Assembly (NCBI RefSeq): GCF_036711975.1 | Contig: NC_091972.1 | Location: 31,439,001-31,503,000, forward strand | Reading direction: 5' to 3' | DNA from: Onthophagus taurus | Taxonomy: Eukaryota; Arthropoda; Insecta; Coleoptera; Scarabaeidae | DNA length: 64,000 nucleotides | In this document: positions 22,201-32,553 of the stretch, one piece after another | Position numbering within the stretch: the first letter of the stretch is position 1 | Layout: each line of letters starts with the position of its first letter | Program-made: the position numbers and the translations under genes | Notes under the pieces: generated by a model | The model's database searches: none | Told to the model about the DNA's origin: nothing | What the model saw: the letters and a program-made list of their open reading frames with translations, nothing else

Positions 22201-25200
22201 AAAACATACATTATTTATGAAAATATTTGGATGAAATTTTGTACATAGCTTCTTCTAACAATTCTACATAACGCATGGTGAAAATTTTTAAAGTTTTCCA
22301 AAAAAAGGGGTTTTTTTCCTCAATATTATAGAATTTGGTCGTTCTTTTTTAGCTTGCATGATAGTATACTTGAAAATAGTAACATTTTTCAAATAAATTT
22401 TTTCAAAATTTTTAGTTATAAAGGAATAGTTTGTAATTTGCTAAAATTGCAATAAGGTAGCGTAAAAATGAATATTTTCCGTCAAGATTCCCACGAAGTA
22501 TTACCACCGCGTTAGTCCCGCCTCCTGCCGACTGAGCGGCGCTGACATCGACTCTCTTCATCGAAGCTCCTTGTTTTATCTATTACTTTTTAATGTGGTA
22601 GAGAAAATAATCATTTCCAAAAGTACGTTTTGAACTTTATTTTCCGTGATTTTCTACTAATAATTGTGTAATTTAACAAAATTTTTGAATTTATAGTCAA
22701 TAGTTGTTATTTTATTGTGTACTATAGTGTTAGTTTAATTTAGTTTGTGTAAAGTTTTTATAAACAATGGGTAAGTATGTTCATCTAAAAAACTACCCCT
22801 TAGCATTTGAAGATGTTCTCGAAAAAGGAGTAATAGACGGTAATAATTTACGATATAAATTTTTATAAAATCTAAAATTTCATATTTTATAGTCCGAGAT
22901 TTAATTGAAAAATGTATTCATTCCGAAAGGTAAGTTAAATTTTATTAATTTTATTGTATAAACTGTGGCACACATAAAAAGGACTTATTTAAAAAGAATA
23001 AACCATCACAGTAAAAATTAAAACGATACATTATTTGAAGCGATACCATAAGATAAATAATACAAATGATGCAGAACCAAATACTGATGGTGGAGAATAA
23101 TCCATTCAACTGCAACAAAACTCACATTAAATTTATTAATGAGTCAAAAGAAGGGCTTAGCAGCTCATTTCTTTTATGTTTTATGTGCGGGATAAAAAAG
23201 AAGCTTTACACTGAAGAAAGCAAAGAGTCTATTGAGATAAACTCTGCTGTTGTTTCTGTTATCTGTCGGTACCGGATATACACAGGCTGAAGAATTATTG
23301 TTATGTGTGGATATACCATTTATGTTAACAAAACCATTCCAAAAATATCGAGAAACCGTAAGTGACATGGCATAGCAGTCTATGAAGAACGCAGGTAAAG
23401 AAGAATTAATTTAGTTACAGCTTCAGAAGAAGTAAATAAAAACTGAATAAAGACTGTAAACGCTAAACGCTCGAACGTCAATTACGATGCATCATCCGGA
23501 GTGGTACTGCTATAAAATAATTGTATACATAAAAAAAAATACTCGTGTATACGGGGTAATTCAGGTAGGTAGCGAAAGCCGATCAGGGTAATGATAGCAA
23601 TTCGGTTATAATTTATGAGTGACATTTCACACGAAGAATATAAAAGAAAGAAGAATTTATTAGAAACTTGCAAGATGGATGCATTAACAGAAATAAAATA
23701 CAAATTCTTACCAGAAGCTAAAGTACCAATCAGATATGGATCCAAGAAAGGTATCTGTGCCTAACTGCATCGAGATTTGGTGATGTATGTAGGATGAGAA
23801 ATGACACGTCTTGCTTAAATAAAGTTAAATCAATCTTGTACTCGAAATTTGCTAGAAATAATAGCACTAACATGGCTAAGACTATGAATGGCTTGCATTA
23901 AAAAAATTTGAAAGTAAATATAACTTGCCAGCAAACTTTTGAGCTCTATTCATCCGTAGGATGTACGGATTCTTAGTTGCAAGTCCAAATGAAACAATAA
24001 AAAACGAAAATGCCATCGTCGAGGTGAAGTGTCCAGCGAATTTCAAGAGCTTACATCTATTCAACGATGGCAAATTAAAATTTCCTAAAGATTTTTCTAG
24101 TCAGGGCTGTTTTATTTATTACACTATTAGCCATATTTTGTATACTTGAATCATTATTTAATATTATTATTAATTAGGTATTACATATTATTTCATTTAC
24201 TTATACAAGGTGATACAGACCATGCAGTCCATTTTTTTAAACAGAAATATTAAAAAAGTTCGAATGAAAAGTAATAATATTCATAAAGGAACCACATTTA
24301 TTCAGCTATTTTTTCTTTAATTTTTGTAACTACCTGTGTTTTCAAATAAAATTACTTACACGGTTACTCTGAGACACCTGTATATCAAACGAACGCATAA
24401 TAATACAACAAAGATATAATTTATAAATGTTGTACCGAACTTTTCACATTCCCTGTATTGCAAATATATCTATTTTAATATAAAATGGAGTTATAAATGT
24501 TATTTTCGTTTCAAAATGATATAAATGTTTTATGCCTCGCAAAATTATTTATTGCATTTGAAATTGATTTTTGCCTTACATTCAATTGAATTATAAACCC
24601 ATAATCTTAGATGTTCTCAACTTCTTTCTCTAATTTCTCTATTAAAAAATTAATATTCTATTCATATCGAAAAAAAGCATTAAAAAACTGATATTTGCGT
24701 AATGTAAATTGTTGTGAACCAAAATACTTAAAAAAACAAACGTAGTAAAAAGGTGGGCTACGACTACGATTATTAATAAAAAATCAAAATAATAACTAAA
24801 ATAATAAATAAATTGGAAAGTCAATAAAAAGATTGATTGTAATTCATAATTAAGAAAAATTGTTAATAAACAATAATATTTAGAAGAAGTCGTTTAATTT
24901 CTTCATTAACAACATCGACGAGAAAAAGAATCGTAATAAAATAAACACGATGTTTTTTTATCTATAAAGGGTCGGGCCTAGTAGAAAATAAACTCCGCCT
25001 CGTTGCTTCCGAACGTCCGTCGTCTGCGCCCCTCAGAAACTGACCGACCTGGTAAAGTGGGCTCTTAAATGAAAAAAGTAGCCTATTTTTGACGGTGCCG
25101 GCAACTTTGTCCACTTTGCGATTTTTTTTCTCAAAAACTATCCGACTCAAATTTGAACAGGTGATACCCTGATGTGTTCTTAATGATGTGCATATTTAAT

Positions 25201-28200
25201 TTTTTCGATATTCCATATAGTTTCGCGGAAAATCGCGGTTTAGTAAGATTCGGTATAGTCGAACACGGCTGGTTGGATTTTAACGCGGTTTTAACCAAAA
25301 TATGGCAAATAATTCTGTTTGTCGAATCCTGTTATTGGGTTTTCAAAGTTTTGTCTCCATAATTTTTTTAAAACAATTTACCCGTGCTATAAATTAAAAA
25401 GAAACAGAAATAAGTCATGCGGGGGGAGAGGGGTTCCGTTCAGTTAGAAAAAGTGGTGCTGGTTGTGTTCCAGACTGGCTTCGACGTGGCGTACTGAAGT
25501 CTGAAGGGATTCTGGTAGTTCCGTCTCAGAATGTAACAGACTCTCAAAGACGCATTCCGCGCCCTGGAATATTTTTCGTATAATTATTTTGTATCTGTTT
25601 GTAATATTTATTTATTTCATTTTACCTTCGCGCGAATTTTTTTCAATATCTTACAATATATTACACGGTATATGCGTGAAAGGTAAAGGTAAAATGAAAT
25701 AAACAAATACTACAGAAAAATACAAAATAATTATACATATATAATATATAATTATTCTATGACGCGTCTTGAGCGTCTATTACGTTCTGATGCAAGGTCT
25801 ACCGGAATCCCTCCAGACTAGACTTCAGTACGCCACGTCGAAGCCAGTCTGGAATACACACCAGCATAATCTTTTCCAACTGAACGGAACCCCTCTCTCC
25901 CCGCATGGCTTATTTCTGTTTCTTTTTAATTTATAGCTCGCGTATAGTGTTCTAAAAAAATTAATGAGACAAAACTTTGAAAACCCCATAACAGGATTCG
26001 ACAAACACAATTTTTACATGTTGGTTAAAACCGCGTTAAAATCCAACCAGCCGTTTTCGACTATACTCCAATTTACTAAACCGCGATTTTCCGCGAAACT
26101 ATATGGAATATCGAAAAAATTAAATATGCACATCATTAAGAACACATCAGGGTACCATCTGTTCAAATTTGAATTATTTTCGTCGGATAGTTTTTGAGAA
26201 AAAAAATCGCAAAGTGGACAAAGTTGCCGGCACCGTCAAAAATAGGCTACTTTTTTCATTTAACTCGCGATTTTAGGAAAACCACGGAGTCGAAAATTTT
26301 CAATATGCTACGTAGAAATGTTCAGTGAATACAACAAAGCTAACCGCAATTTTTTTCATCGGACGGTTCTCGATATATCGATCTTTAATCTGACGAGAAT
26401 TGACTTTTCAAGTTATACCGAGATTTATTTAACTGGAGTTTATCTAGCGACTGAAGAACCGGCCCTTAGTTTCTTTTTCTTTTCTCATAGTTGCCATATC
26501 AATTATTTATCTTAATTTGATACATACATTGGGTCTTTTTGAAAACATCGCCTCTTGTGTTAACTTGACCTTTTGTCAACCTTATGTTAATTTTACAGAA
26601 TAAAGTATATTTCTCTGTTATTATTTTAATTCTGGCTGGCAAAAAACTTATTATTATTAGCACTTACAACACGGTTTTATTTTCATTTGGAAAAATTGTC
26701 TTAAAATAATGATACACCTTAAATATAACACCCTTCATCTGAGAATTAACTTCCTATCTTTTATTTCTCACTTCCATTGATTTCTTTTCATAAGAACTTA
26801 CACTGCAAATGGATAAAAGAACTTATGTTACGTAAATCGATTGCAATTCACGATAAACAAACGCCCATTGCAAGTATGAGCAAGTAAAAACACACTTGTT
26901 ATGCCGCCGCCAATGACTTTCGGGGTATCGGATCTTATAGATTCCAAGAATCTGACGTAGTGGTTTTCTGAGTAATTTGGTTCAACAAATATCGTACCGG
27001 CTCGGCTGTAGGTCTAGTGTTAGTTCTGGTGATAGTATTAGTATTAATTCTGCCAGGTTGTATATTTTTATTCAACTAAAACTAGATCGATTTCGTTACT
27101 CGAACTTGTTTATGAAGAAGGTTGCAACAAGGCAACCGTGAAGTTTTTCAAAAAACGCATGGCTTAACTCGAAAGTTTCTAGTTCTATGTTTACTGTTGG
27201 TTCTAGCAAATGATCTGGCAATGTCATTCGCCTCGCTTCTCTCTGGATAGGCCATAACGTGTTAAAAACTGCCCTATTGATATACAGGGAATGTTTGTAA
27301 ACAATTTCAGCGTTTTGATTTACTTCTGTTTATAATATTTTTAATTAAAAATGGATTAGAAAGGGTTTGGGCTAAAACTAATTGATAAATATATTTACTG
27401 AACATAAAGTTAACATAAACATGCCAGTTTATAAACATTGGATGATCAAGGATGGAGGGGATCAGGGATTACTGTATATGTCTGAGACAAACAAATGTTT
27501 ATAAAAGCAAGTGGCTGTGCTAGATTGGTGGTTCTAGCTTTAAAACAACATTACTTTCCGGTTACCATAATCTATCTAATTCAAACTAAACGCCATCAAA
27601 AAATTTAAAAGAAATCATCAAAAAATAAACCAGTACATTAAATATTAAATTATTCATGCAAAAACTTACACTATAATTTAAATATGATGTTTGTAGATAT
27701 AAAGATAATGGAAATGGTGCCAAAAGAGCATTTGGCAATTCATTTAAAATTCCACTATTCAAAATAGTGGCATGTTTCCCAGAAACCAGCCCACATTGAT
27801 ACCCTTTGATCATATCAAGTCGAACCATCCACAATTTAGTTTCATGACTAACATTAAAACATTTTAAATCGGTGTAAGTAACAGGAATAGCCAAAATGGC
27901 ATTGGGCTTATTAGTTTCATGTAAAATGTATTCTAAAATATCCCTATGAGGTAATCGAGTGGAATCAGGTAAAAATAAAACATACTTTGTATCAATCTCA
28001 AAAATGGGATACTTATCTTTATATGAAACGCTTAACGACGGTTTTAAACTCAATATTTTAATGTTAGTCATGTTTATGTTATCGTCAATCTCCAAAGGTG
28101 GGTACGGTGCCTCATCTGAGATAACGTAGACTTTAACGTTGGGGTAGATTTTCGTAAAAGAGTAAATAGTCGGGATAACATCGTTTCTATCCAGTTGAAA

Positions 28201-28380
28201 ATCTCTTATTATTATTGTTACGAGATCACCCAAGTCTTGCACGTTCGACTTTGAGGTTATGTGAGAATTTTCTTTATCGGGAGTAGAAAATATGATAAAA
28301 TTTGCGAACAGACGCCAGGTTGAATAAAGTAAAACTATGTTTACTAAAACCACTAGAAATCCAAAAGGTTTTATACGCAT
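16226..28380 (-). CDS. FKRP: Fukutin-related protein (FKRP), LicD-type ribitol-phosphate transferase
   Basis: Two exons: 28380-27670 (237 codons) and 17002-16226 (258 codons plus stop), joined in phase 0 across a 10,667-nt intron with GTAAGT donor and TAG acceptor. The product is 495 residues, the same length I recall for human FKRP. Residues about 7-30 form a single N-terminal membrane anchor, giving a type II Golgi protein. The first exon carries the glycosyltransferase-like stem domain (VTIIIRDFQLDRNDV, APYPPLEI, LYLQTSYL). The second has WYGCTKNTSRCFP, TPPCC, the LicD signature [20 protein letters not shown] with DYDVD at 363-367 (metal-binding Asp residues), FRVHYS and ELKFGRGSIENAQYPD. 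Known role in animals: adds ribitol 5-phosphate to the alpha-dystroglycan O-mannosyl glycan. The start is the first Met before the anchor. The intron is filled with mobile elements. All key motifs are intact. Confidence 0.95.
17125..17291. repeat. Small inverted-repeat element with two internal direct repeats
   Basis: The ends TTAGGCTAGG (17125) and CCTAGCCTAA (to 17291) are inverted copies. Inside, a unit of about 75 bases beginning TTTTCAGTC and holding GCCGATA, TTAGT and GGACA is present twice in direct orientation (from about 17146 and 17215). It is a MITE-like element in the FKRP intron. Confidence 0.55.
17455..17736. mobile_element. MITE with TTA target duplication (Harbinger-type ends)
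   Basis: Inverted ends GGCCCTTCGCACACCAACG and the complement of GGCCCCTCGCACACCAACG, flanked by TTA at 17452-17454 and 17737-17739. A 3-bp TTA duplication with G/C-rich ends starting GG is typical of PIF/Harbinger MITEs. At 282 bp it has no coding capacity. It lies in the FKRP intron. Confidence 0.75.
17884..17946. repeat. Perfect 20-bp inverted repeat (hairpin)
   Basis: GTTATTGGTGGTTAAACCAC at 17884-17903 is exactly inverted at 17927-17946, with a 23-base loop. It could be a tiny MITE or a foldback remnant. It lies in the FKRP intron. Confidence 0.7.
18195..19330 (+). pseudogene. KRBA2-like (Ginger/gypsy-type) integrase remnant
   Basis: A degenerate H2C2 zinc region (GYGGRNRMIKEVK, LCEPCQKK) is followed by the integrase core: MQSQADDDYKVIMVYQAHL with the first Asp region, LTKFIQLRAVKTKQAEEVAYH, the second Asp in LQRDNGKEFANKV, and VEEANQDIENMLSTWL around the catalytic Glu. 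Downstream frames add an acidic linker and a C-terminal block (KYALEKQASK, DVRGKADSRNVI). The whole order matches KRAB-A domain-containing protein 2-like transposon integrases. Frameshifts and stops break it. It is oriented opposite to FKRP, within its intron. Confidence 0.75.
19350..19820. repeat. Degenerate TAGTTCTAG/CTAGACCTAG repeat tract, copy A
   Basis: A tract dominated by short irregular motifs (TAGTTCTAGT, CTAGACCTAG, AACTAGAA) around a more unique core with AAACTCGAAACTTTCTAG. A related tract with AACTCGAAAGTTTCTAG lies at 26985-27235 in the same intron. I do not recognise the repeat family. Confidence 0.55.
20090..21245 (-). pseudogene. DDE (IS630/Tc1-like, DDE_3) transposase remnant
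   Basis: On the minus strand the N-terminal ORF at 21245-21021 (TTIKRILHEG, KKRKRTCTKTNISEW) is followed by frames reading 'YLDETYIHAGHTSPNSWTDN'-like sequence (first Asp), a GGDYHSDMNSQNYEKWLTEK block, and near 20340-20480 DLRLPSYHPDLNRIEMIWTQ with the final catalytic residue. This order is that of a widespread insect DDE_3 transposase family. Many stops. Limits are approximate. Confidence 0.7.
21225..21945 (+). mobile_element. 3' end of a jockey/CR1-type LINE, interrupted by a 4.5-kb element
   Basis: The plus strand encodes the LINE thumb and C-terminus: IIQFFQTVKNLGVMMDSALSW, KLGCFRPPIVRRNLYYSLIL, NKLERLQNNYLRFIFDLRKY and FTVQALWNNLPTELRNARSF, with one in-frame stop. The 3' UTR is split by the element at 21953-26465 and appears to resume at 26469 up to an AATAAA-like end near 26600. 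Confidence 0.8.
22766..24110 (+). pseudogene. Mutator-like transposase plus YqaJ-type nuclease remnant
   Basis: After a possible first exon (MGKYVHLKNYPLAFEDVLEK), the frame at 23066-23290 has FNCNKTHIKFINESKEGLSS, FLLCFMCGIKKKL and IEINSAVVS, resembling the insect Mutator-like transposase domain. Further frames give YDASSGV (usual 'YDASSGVA.IIG'), then a YqaJ-like region: a frame reading RFGDVCRMRNDTSCLNKVKS and, at 23961, YGFLVASPNETI with AIVEVKCPANFK, matching the YqaJ nuclease core 'GFL.ASPDG......EVKCP'. The Asp of ASPDG is replaced by Asn here. Stops and frameshifts show decay. Family names are by recognition only. Confidence 0.6.
25065..26263. repeat. 1.2-kb near-perfect palindrome
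   Basis: The left arm (25065 to about 25630) is inverted in the right arm (about 25690 to 26263) around a short centre near 25660. Landmarks: TTAAATGAAAAAAGTAGCC against GGCTACTTTTTTCATTTAA, and CTGGCTTCGACGTGGCG against CGCCACGTCGAAGCCAG. No coding sequence. It is probably a foldback element or MITE nested in the 4.5-kb transposon. Confidence 0.85.
26985..27235. repeat. Degenerate CTAGTTCTAG-type repeat tract, copy B
   Basis: Shares short motifs and the core AACTCGAAAGTTTCTAGTTC with the tract at 19350-19820. It lies near the 5' end of the same FKRP intron. Confidence 0.5.
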
Positions 28381-28933
28381 ACTCGTTCTTTTTGGGGCTT
28401 TAGTTAAGTTTGATCACTCATTTTAACTGTCAACTTGACGTTTTAAAATAACTATGGATGATTAAAATGAAGTTAGCCACAAAATTAATTAAAGTTTGGT
28501 TTGATTAATATAAAAATATAATTTAAAGTATCTTCATAAAATTGTTTTTAATTGTATTTTAAGGTATATTAATTTAGCGTTAATTGATTTTAATTTAATG
28601 TTCTAAAATAAATCGGATTTAACGTGAAGTTAGTTACATAAAAATGGAAATAGAAAATTATAAAAAAAAAACTTTGTTACTTTAAAAATATATTATTAAG
28701 ACTTAAATTAGTAATTAATTATGAAATAAAAAGGCAAATAAGAGTATTAAAATTTATTTAAAACACATCACACAATCCACATTCACAAAAGAATATCCAG
28801 GGGTGGTCACAAAAGATTGATTATAATCTTTGGTTTATTTCCAAACATGTATAACAGAATATTATACATGTTTATACATTATACATAAGCGTATTTAGAT
28901 TAATAAATAATAAAATAAATACACATGGTTGAA
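28381..28933. other. FKRP promoter region and SLC25A17 3' flank
   Basis: The 553 bases between the FKRP start and the SLC25A17 stop, both genes on the minus strand. Very AT-rich. TTTATT at 28834-28839 (AATAAA on the minus strand) is a plausible poly(A) signal of SLC25A17. No TATA box of FKRP could be singled out. Confidence 0.4.
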
Positions 28934-30009
28934 CTAAGCAAGTTTCTTTCTATGGTTTCTTAAAAATATAATAAACACAAACCGTACAATCTTTTCGTAC
29001 ATAACAAACATAAGAGCTGCAGTTAGAACAGTTTGATAGAGTTTGGCTTCGAGTCCACTAAACAAAGCAGCTGGCCCCTTTTTCTTGAGCAAAGCGTACA
29101 ATAATACTAAAGTGTTGATCTTATTTTTTCCATGACGTTGTCTTGCTTGAGCCAATTGAATAGGGTAAGTCAAGACTGTAGCCACAGCTTTAGCAGCAGC
29201 ACCCATTAAAAAGAAAGCGAGGGTTGATTTCGCTGGAATGTTACGTTTTAACGCTTCATAAACGGTGAATTGAATAGCTGGATTTGAGACTAGAACTAAA
29301 GAGGATCCTACTCCAGACCATAATGCTGATAATCCTTCTGTATTCATTATATGAACCATGCCATCTAATAAACCGGTAAAGAATTTTTGCTTTTCAACCT
29401 AAAAAATTATAAATTAGAGATAGAGTGAGGTTAGGTTTTTTTAAAATTTTTTTTTTAAGTACTTTTAGACGACTATTTACTACCCATAATGGGCAAGTAA
29501 CTAAAACGTTGATTATTCCAGCTATTATCCCAAGTTTTAAGTCTCCAAAAGTGGAACTTTTTTGTAGAGCTTTAAGGCCATGGAATGAATAGAAATAAAC
29601 GAAATTTGAGGCACCTAAACTCACTAAAACTGGAGCTAATCCTCGATAAAGGGCTTCACTATTAACAAAAAAATGTTTTATTATAAATAAGTGGTGAAGC
29701 AAAAAACTTACATTCCTTCTGTTTTGAGAATTTGTGTTAAAATTTCAAAAGTACTCAGATTTTTATTGTTGTTATCTTCAACTAAAAGTAATTAATGGAT
29801 TATTTTAAGTAAAAACCTCAGGAATAATAGAGCTCACCTTGTAATCGAAATCTAATTGTGTCCAATGGGTAGAAAACAGACATTGAAAAAATGCTACCCT
29901 AAATATACAAAGATAATTAATATTATCTACATTAAATTGAAATACTTACGGTAGCACCGGCAATAGCATGAACCAACGTTTCATAGCTAAAAAGAATATT
30001 TCTTGGCAT
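28934..30009 (-). CDS. SLC25A17: Peroxisomal membrane carrier SLC25A17 (PMP34-like)
   Basis: Five exons, deduced from splice sites and frame: 30009-29950, 29898-29838, 29781-29712, 29658-29463 and 29398-28934, giving 283 residues (human about 307). Three mitochondrial-carrier-type repeats are visible: PLDTIR at 31-36 (canonical PxDxxR), then [15 protein letters not shown] and [10 protein letters not shown], then [32 protein letters not shown] and [20 protein letters not shown]. The PLWVVN and [16 protein letters not shown] blocks are specific to the PMP34 branch, which exchanges CoA, FAD, NAD and related nucleotides across the peroxisomal membrane. The start [12 protein letters not shown] aligns with the family N-terminus. 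The exon 4 donor is a non-consensus GTACTT. The gene is compact, unlike its transposon-filled neighbours. Confidence 0.94.
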
Positions 30010-30604
30010 AATATATTTTTATAAATACAAATTAGAAACAATTAAAATTTGCGATGCGAATCGTTCGACGATCGCTCAAAAACTAAAGTCATCGTTTAAT
30101 AAACTTACGTACTTTGAGTGCATGGTTATTATATCATCTTTTATAGATAAATTTGATTGAAGCAAAGGTTATATACGGCCGGTTATTTTATTAAGAATTT
30201 TTTTATTGGAATGAGAACGTCGTAGGCATCACGCGACGCCGGGCGACGACGTCGGATCGATCAGCCGACGGACCGGAGACGGAAGTCTAACTAAAGTTAA
30301 AACCAAAAAGTTACTGTTTCCGTATTTAATTCTGTTAACGTAAAAAGTTAATTGAAATTCCCAATAATAACGGTTTATACAACAGTTTTTAAGAAGTACA
30401 TTTCACAAAAACTGTAAAAAAGGAAAATGGAATTTTTGTTTTTTTTATAATAGAACTGATAAGAAGTAATGGGTTGTTACTGATTAAAATGTATTGTATT
30501 TTAATGAGGATTTGTAATTTGAAAATGTATCTTGTTATAATTTAAAATTTAAATGAAACGTAATAAGGTTAGATTTAAATTTGACTATTTAACAATATAA
30601 AATG
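30010..30604. other. Upstream region of SLC25A17 with a GC-rich patch
   Basis: Mostly AT-rich, but 30215-30290 is rich in CG dinucleotides (GACGCCGGGCGACGACGTCGG), unlike its surroundings. It may be an upstream exon or promoter patch. No ORF was recognised. Confidence 0.35.
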
Positions 30605-31322
30605 TTTGTAAAATCGAGTGCGAGAAGTTACCCCCCAAGATTGTTCTAGAGTTGTTCAACATTGTTCAAAAGCGGCAAATAAAAAAAATAAAAACTCGGC
30701 AAAAAACGTTATTTATTAAAACCATTATTGGAAAAATCAGATTTTCTTTGTTGTTCTAGTTGTTTTTCTAGAAAATCAAAATTTTGGGATACAGCATTGC
30801 AAAGTTATAACTGAAAATAGGTTTGGCTGGTAAAATGTCTAGTTGATTGCTGTGACCATAGTTTTTCTATTTTCAATTCCATATAATAATAATAATAATT
30901 AATTTATTGACCTGATAACAAAAACCTGATACAAAAATATAATAACATTAATAACATATCAAAATAAAAATACTATTAATTAAATCAAGTCAACTCGGAC
31001 GATTGTCAGAGGAGGTTTAGATAAACAATTCTGATTTTCACAATCGTCCGAAAATACTATAAATAAGAAGAAAACAGATAAATCGAGAAAACACGCAAAA
31101 ACACAAAAGAACAAAAACAAAATTGTTTTTTCAACATTTTTTCAACATCAAAAAACAAATTGTAATTTAAATGCTTTTTTGAAGGCAAGCACTGATTGTT
31201 TAGAGCGCAAAGCTTCCGGCAAATAATTCCAAAAATCGGCAATTGTGTAAGAAAAAGACCTTTTAAACAGTTGGGTGCTATGAGGCAGGATAGACAAGCA
31301 GTTCTTTCTGCGGATGTTTATA

Positions 31323-32553
31323 GAGGGTGTTTTTTTAAGCCAGATAGAACTTACGAAAGGGTTAACTGTCAAACGAACTGTGATACTGCGCTCATTTTTT
31401 GATATTTATGATCAGTATACTCTGGCAAATCATCATGAACAGATTGACGCTTGAACAACGCTACCATATTATCCAGATTTACTTTGAAAATCCGTCATCA
31501 ATTTGCATAACTTATAGACGACTTCGTGATTTGTATGGCGCACATAATCGTCCATCTGAGCAAGCCACCCGTCGAACTGTGGAGAGATTTCATACTACAT
31601 AGTCTCTAAATGATGCAATAAAATCACCACGTCGAAGAAATGTGCGTGCTGAAGAGAATATCAGCGCTGTAAACGAAGATTCAAATTTATAGATTCGTTG
31701 TCGGTCGCAGGAATTAGGGCTTTCTCCGTCTACTACGTGGAAAATTTTGCCCAAAGATCTTGGCCTACACCCGTTTAAATTCCAGCTGGTGCAGGAATTA
31801 AAACTACGAGACCATCATATGCGTCGTTCTTTCGCCGATTGGACTCTAGAGCAGTTGGAAACTGATCCGATGTTTTTGATTGACATTTTTGCCTTAACGG
31901 GCCGCATATGGAGTGAAACCAATCCACAACAGACCCTACAGACTCCATTACATCCAGAAAAATACACCGTTTGGTGTGGTTTGCACGCTGGTGGCATCAT
32001 TGGACCTTATTTCTTCAAAAATAAAGTCGGAGCTCGCGTTACCGTCAATGGAGATCGTTACCTCACCATGATCAATGATTTATTGTTTGAAAATATGGAT
32101 GATATTGATCCGGGCGAGATGTGGTTTCAACAGGACGGCGCTACGTGCCATACAGCGACCGCAATCATCGACTTATTCAAATCAAAATTTGGCGATAAGT
32201 TGATTTCGAGAAATGAACATGCCAATTGGCCTCCAAGGTGGTGCGATTTGACACCTCTCGATTATTTCCTTGGTTTATGCTGATAAACCAGCAACAATAG
32301 ACACCTTGGAAACCAACATTGTTCATGTTATTCGTGACATACGGCCAGCAATGCTCGAAAAAGTGGCCCAAAATTGGACTTCCAGAATGCGCTTCGTCAA
32401 GAACAGCCGCGGAGCCCATATGCCCAAAATCATTTTTAAATGTTAAACGCTATAGATTGATCTTTCGATCACAAAAATTTTTTTGTTTAAAATTTAATTT
32501 TTTGTGTTACTTTTTTCAATTTAAAGTTCTATCGGCCTTAAAAAAACACCCGT
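31323..32553. mobile_element. Mariner-like element nested in the LINE
   Basis: Ends GGGTGTTTTTTTAAG and its inverted copy, with TA on both sides (31321-31322 and 32554-32555). Removing the element and one TA restores the LINE reading frame (..TDVHN then INIRRKN..), which proves the order of insertion. 1,231 bp. Confidence 0.88.
31435..32446 (+). pseudogene. Mariner-like transposase (DD41D spacing), broken
   Basis: Starts MNRLTLEQRYHIIQIYFENP with an HTH region, then GLSPSTTWKILPKDL, RIWSETNPQQTLQTPLHPEK, YTVWCGLHAGGIIGP, FQQDGATCHTATAIID and LTPLDYFL, ending MPKIIFKC. The second and third catalytic Asp (QQDG and PLD) are separated by 41 residues. Two in-frame stops, a deletion that removes the first-Asp block (before RIWSETN) and a frameshift near 32280 inactivate it. 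Confidence 0.85.

Larger units (their letters stand above)
21953..26465. mobile_element. 4.5-kb DNA transposon, TTA target duplication, Mutator-like/YqaJ coding content
   Basis: The ends are GGGCCGGTTCTTCAGT and its inverted copy, extending as imperfect inverted repeats of about 210 bp (21953-22165 and 26255-26465). Both sides are flanked by TTA (21950-21952 and 26466-26468). A 3-bp TTA duplication with GGGC ends suggests PIF/Harbinger, but the interior codes for a decayed Mutator-like transposase and YqaJ-type nuclease. A 1.2-kb palindrome lies at the right side. It is inserted in a LINE 3' UTR, itself inside the FKRP intron. Confidence 0.75.

Noticed and set aside
27586-27669. C-terminal 27 codons of the FKRP exon 1 ORF
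   Set aside because: They follow a GTAAGT donor and read into the intron; the family alignment continues at 17002.
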